Shown here: piece after piece, positions 5,553-5,788 of the stretch
Position numbering within the stretch: the first letter of the stretch is position 1
How the letters are laid out: each line of letters begins with the position of its first letter
Assembly (NCBI GenBank): GCA_016187365.1
Contig: JACPJX010000004.1
Coordinates: forward strand, 1-5,788
From: Candidatus Aenigmatarchaeota archaeon
GTDB taxonomy: Archaea > Aenigmatarchaeota > Aenigmatarchaeia > GW2011-AR5
DNA length: 5,788 nt
Reading direction: 5' to 3'
Position numbers and translations under genes: made by a program
The notes under the pieces: model-generated
Databases searched by the model: none
What the model saw: the letters and a program-made list of their open reading frames with translations, nothing else
Told to the model about the DNA's origin: nothing

Positions 5553-5765
5553 GAAGGCGTCCAAAATCTACAAAAGACAAGGTCTTTTGAGATCCTGAAG
5601 AAGCTTATGGCTTCTTCAAGGACTGCCGCCTTCAGGCGGCATGTATGTGCAAATGTGTGAAAATCAAAGATTTTCAACATCCCAAAGAAATTTTATTTCT
5701 TTGAGAAAACCATAGGTTTTTGACATGCCAAAGAACTACGTTCTTTGAGCATTAGGGACGCCTTC
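5553..5765. repeat. 10-nt inverted repeat enclosing hairpin chain 2
   Basis: GAAGGCGTCC (5553-5562) and its exact complement GGACGCCTTC (5756-5765) lie at the two ends of the chain. In - strand RNA they could pair over 10 bp and close a multibranch structure with the inner hairpins as its arms. The outer copy can instead form the local hairpin 5755-5773, so two folds compete. Confidence 0.5.
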
Positions 5766-5773
5766 GGGATCCC
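5566..5773 (-). repeat. Hairpin chain 2 upstream of LSm: eight adjacent hairpins
   Basis: In + coordinates: 5566-5593 (4+8 bp, one bulge, 3-nt loop); 5592-5623 (12-13 bp, bulge, 5-nt loop); 5624-5641 (7 bp, TTCA loop); 5653-5680 (4+8 bp, bulge, 3-nt loop); 5680-5706 (12 bp, 3-nt loop); 5705-5721 (6-7 bp, ATA loop, weak); 5725-5752 (4+8 bp, bulge, 3-nt loop); 5755-5773 (imperfect). Three hairpins share the same plan: a 4-bp base, one unpaired base, an 8-bp stem and a triloop, 28 nt in all. Stem sequences differ. Three irregular pairs are G-U only in - strand RNA; one weak hairpin shows the reverse. Some flanks resemble chain 1 (ATCC-TGAA, ACATCCC). No protein-coding frame of note covers 5508-5788. 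The remainder to 5788 holds nothing else that I can support. Confidence 0.75.
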
Positions 5774-5788
5774 ATCTTCTCACACATG

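Noticed and set aside
5624..5641. Intrinsic terminator
   Set aside because: The G+C-rich 7-bp hairpin has no T-run on either side and sits inside the hairpin chain.
4869..5773. CRISPR array
   Set aside because: Periodic units are present, but what recurs is a structure, not an identical direct repeat; stems differ and there are no unique spacers.

Overview
The window looks archaeal. It carries an LSm (Sm-like) gene followed directly by ribosomal protein L37e, and a tRNA-Lys(UUU) with a 29-nt intron at the canonical archaeal 37/38 position and no encoded CCA. It also has TATA-like promoters and a large Cys-rich, Ig-repeat surface protein with a C-terminal membrane anchor. The surface-protein domains are of a kind I associate with DPANN-type and related archaeal genomes, but that placement is a guess; the sequence does not fix the lineage.

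Bases 1-3964 (+ strand, relatively G+C-rich) encode cell-surface proteins. A giant secreted protein enters the window already in frame. It is built from Cys-rich modules, bacterial-Ig-like modules and further four-Cys beta repeats, and ends in one transmembrane helix with a charged cytoplasmic tail. It is broken by a frameshift near base 735: codons up to there read in one frame and the same protein continues in another frame to 3531. The missing piece looks like the last strand of an Ig-like domain, including a cysteine. A small membrane-anchored protein with 12 cysteines overlaps its 3' end by 17 nt, so the two are probably translationally coupled.

Bases 3965-4106 lie between convergent genes. 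They hold a good archaeal BRE/TATA-like element and a long hairpin followed by a T-run, which could be a small RNA gene, a two-way terminator, or both. Bases 4107-4667 (- strand) encode an A+T-rich NYN/LabA-type (PIN-like) putative ribonuclease with its own near-leaderless promoter.

From 4772 to the end everything reads on the - strand in the order LSm, L37e, tRNA-Lys. Two chains of hairpins flank the protein pair. Most hairpins have about 12 bp of stem and a 3-nt loop, and they are packed end to end with 0-3 nt between neighbours in most cases. Stem sequences differ from hairpin to hairpin while complementarity is kept. The irregular pairs near the stem bases are almost all G-U in - strand RNA but A x C on the + strand, so the structures appear to act as RNA on the same strand as LSm, L37e and the tRNA. 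The last hairpin of the tRNA-side chain uses the first six nucleotides of the tRNA as one arm, and each unit of that chain carries an exact 12-nt copy of the tRNA 5' end. I do not recognise this element; it is the best candidate here for something undescribed.
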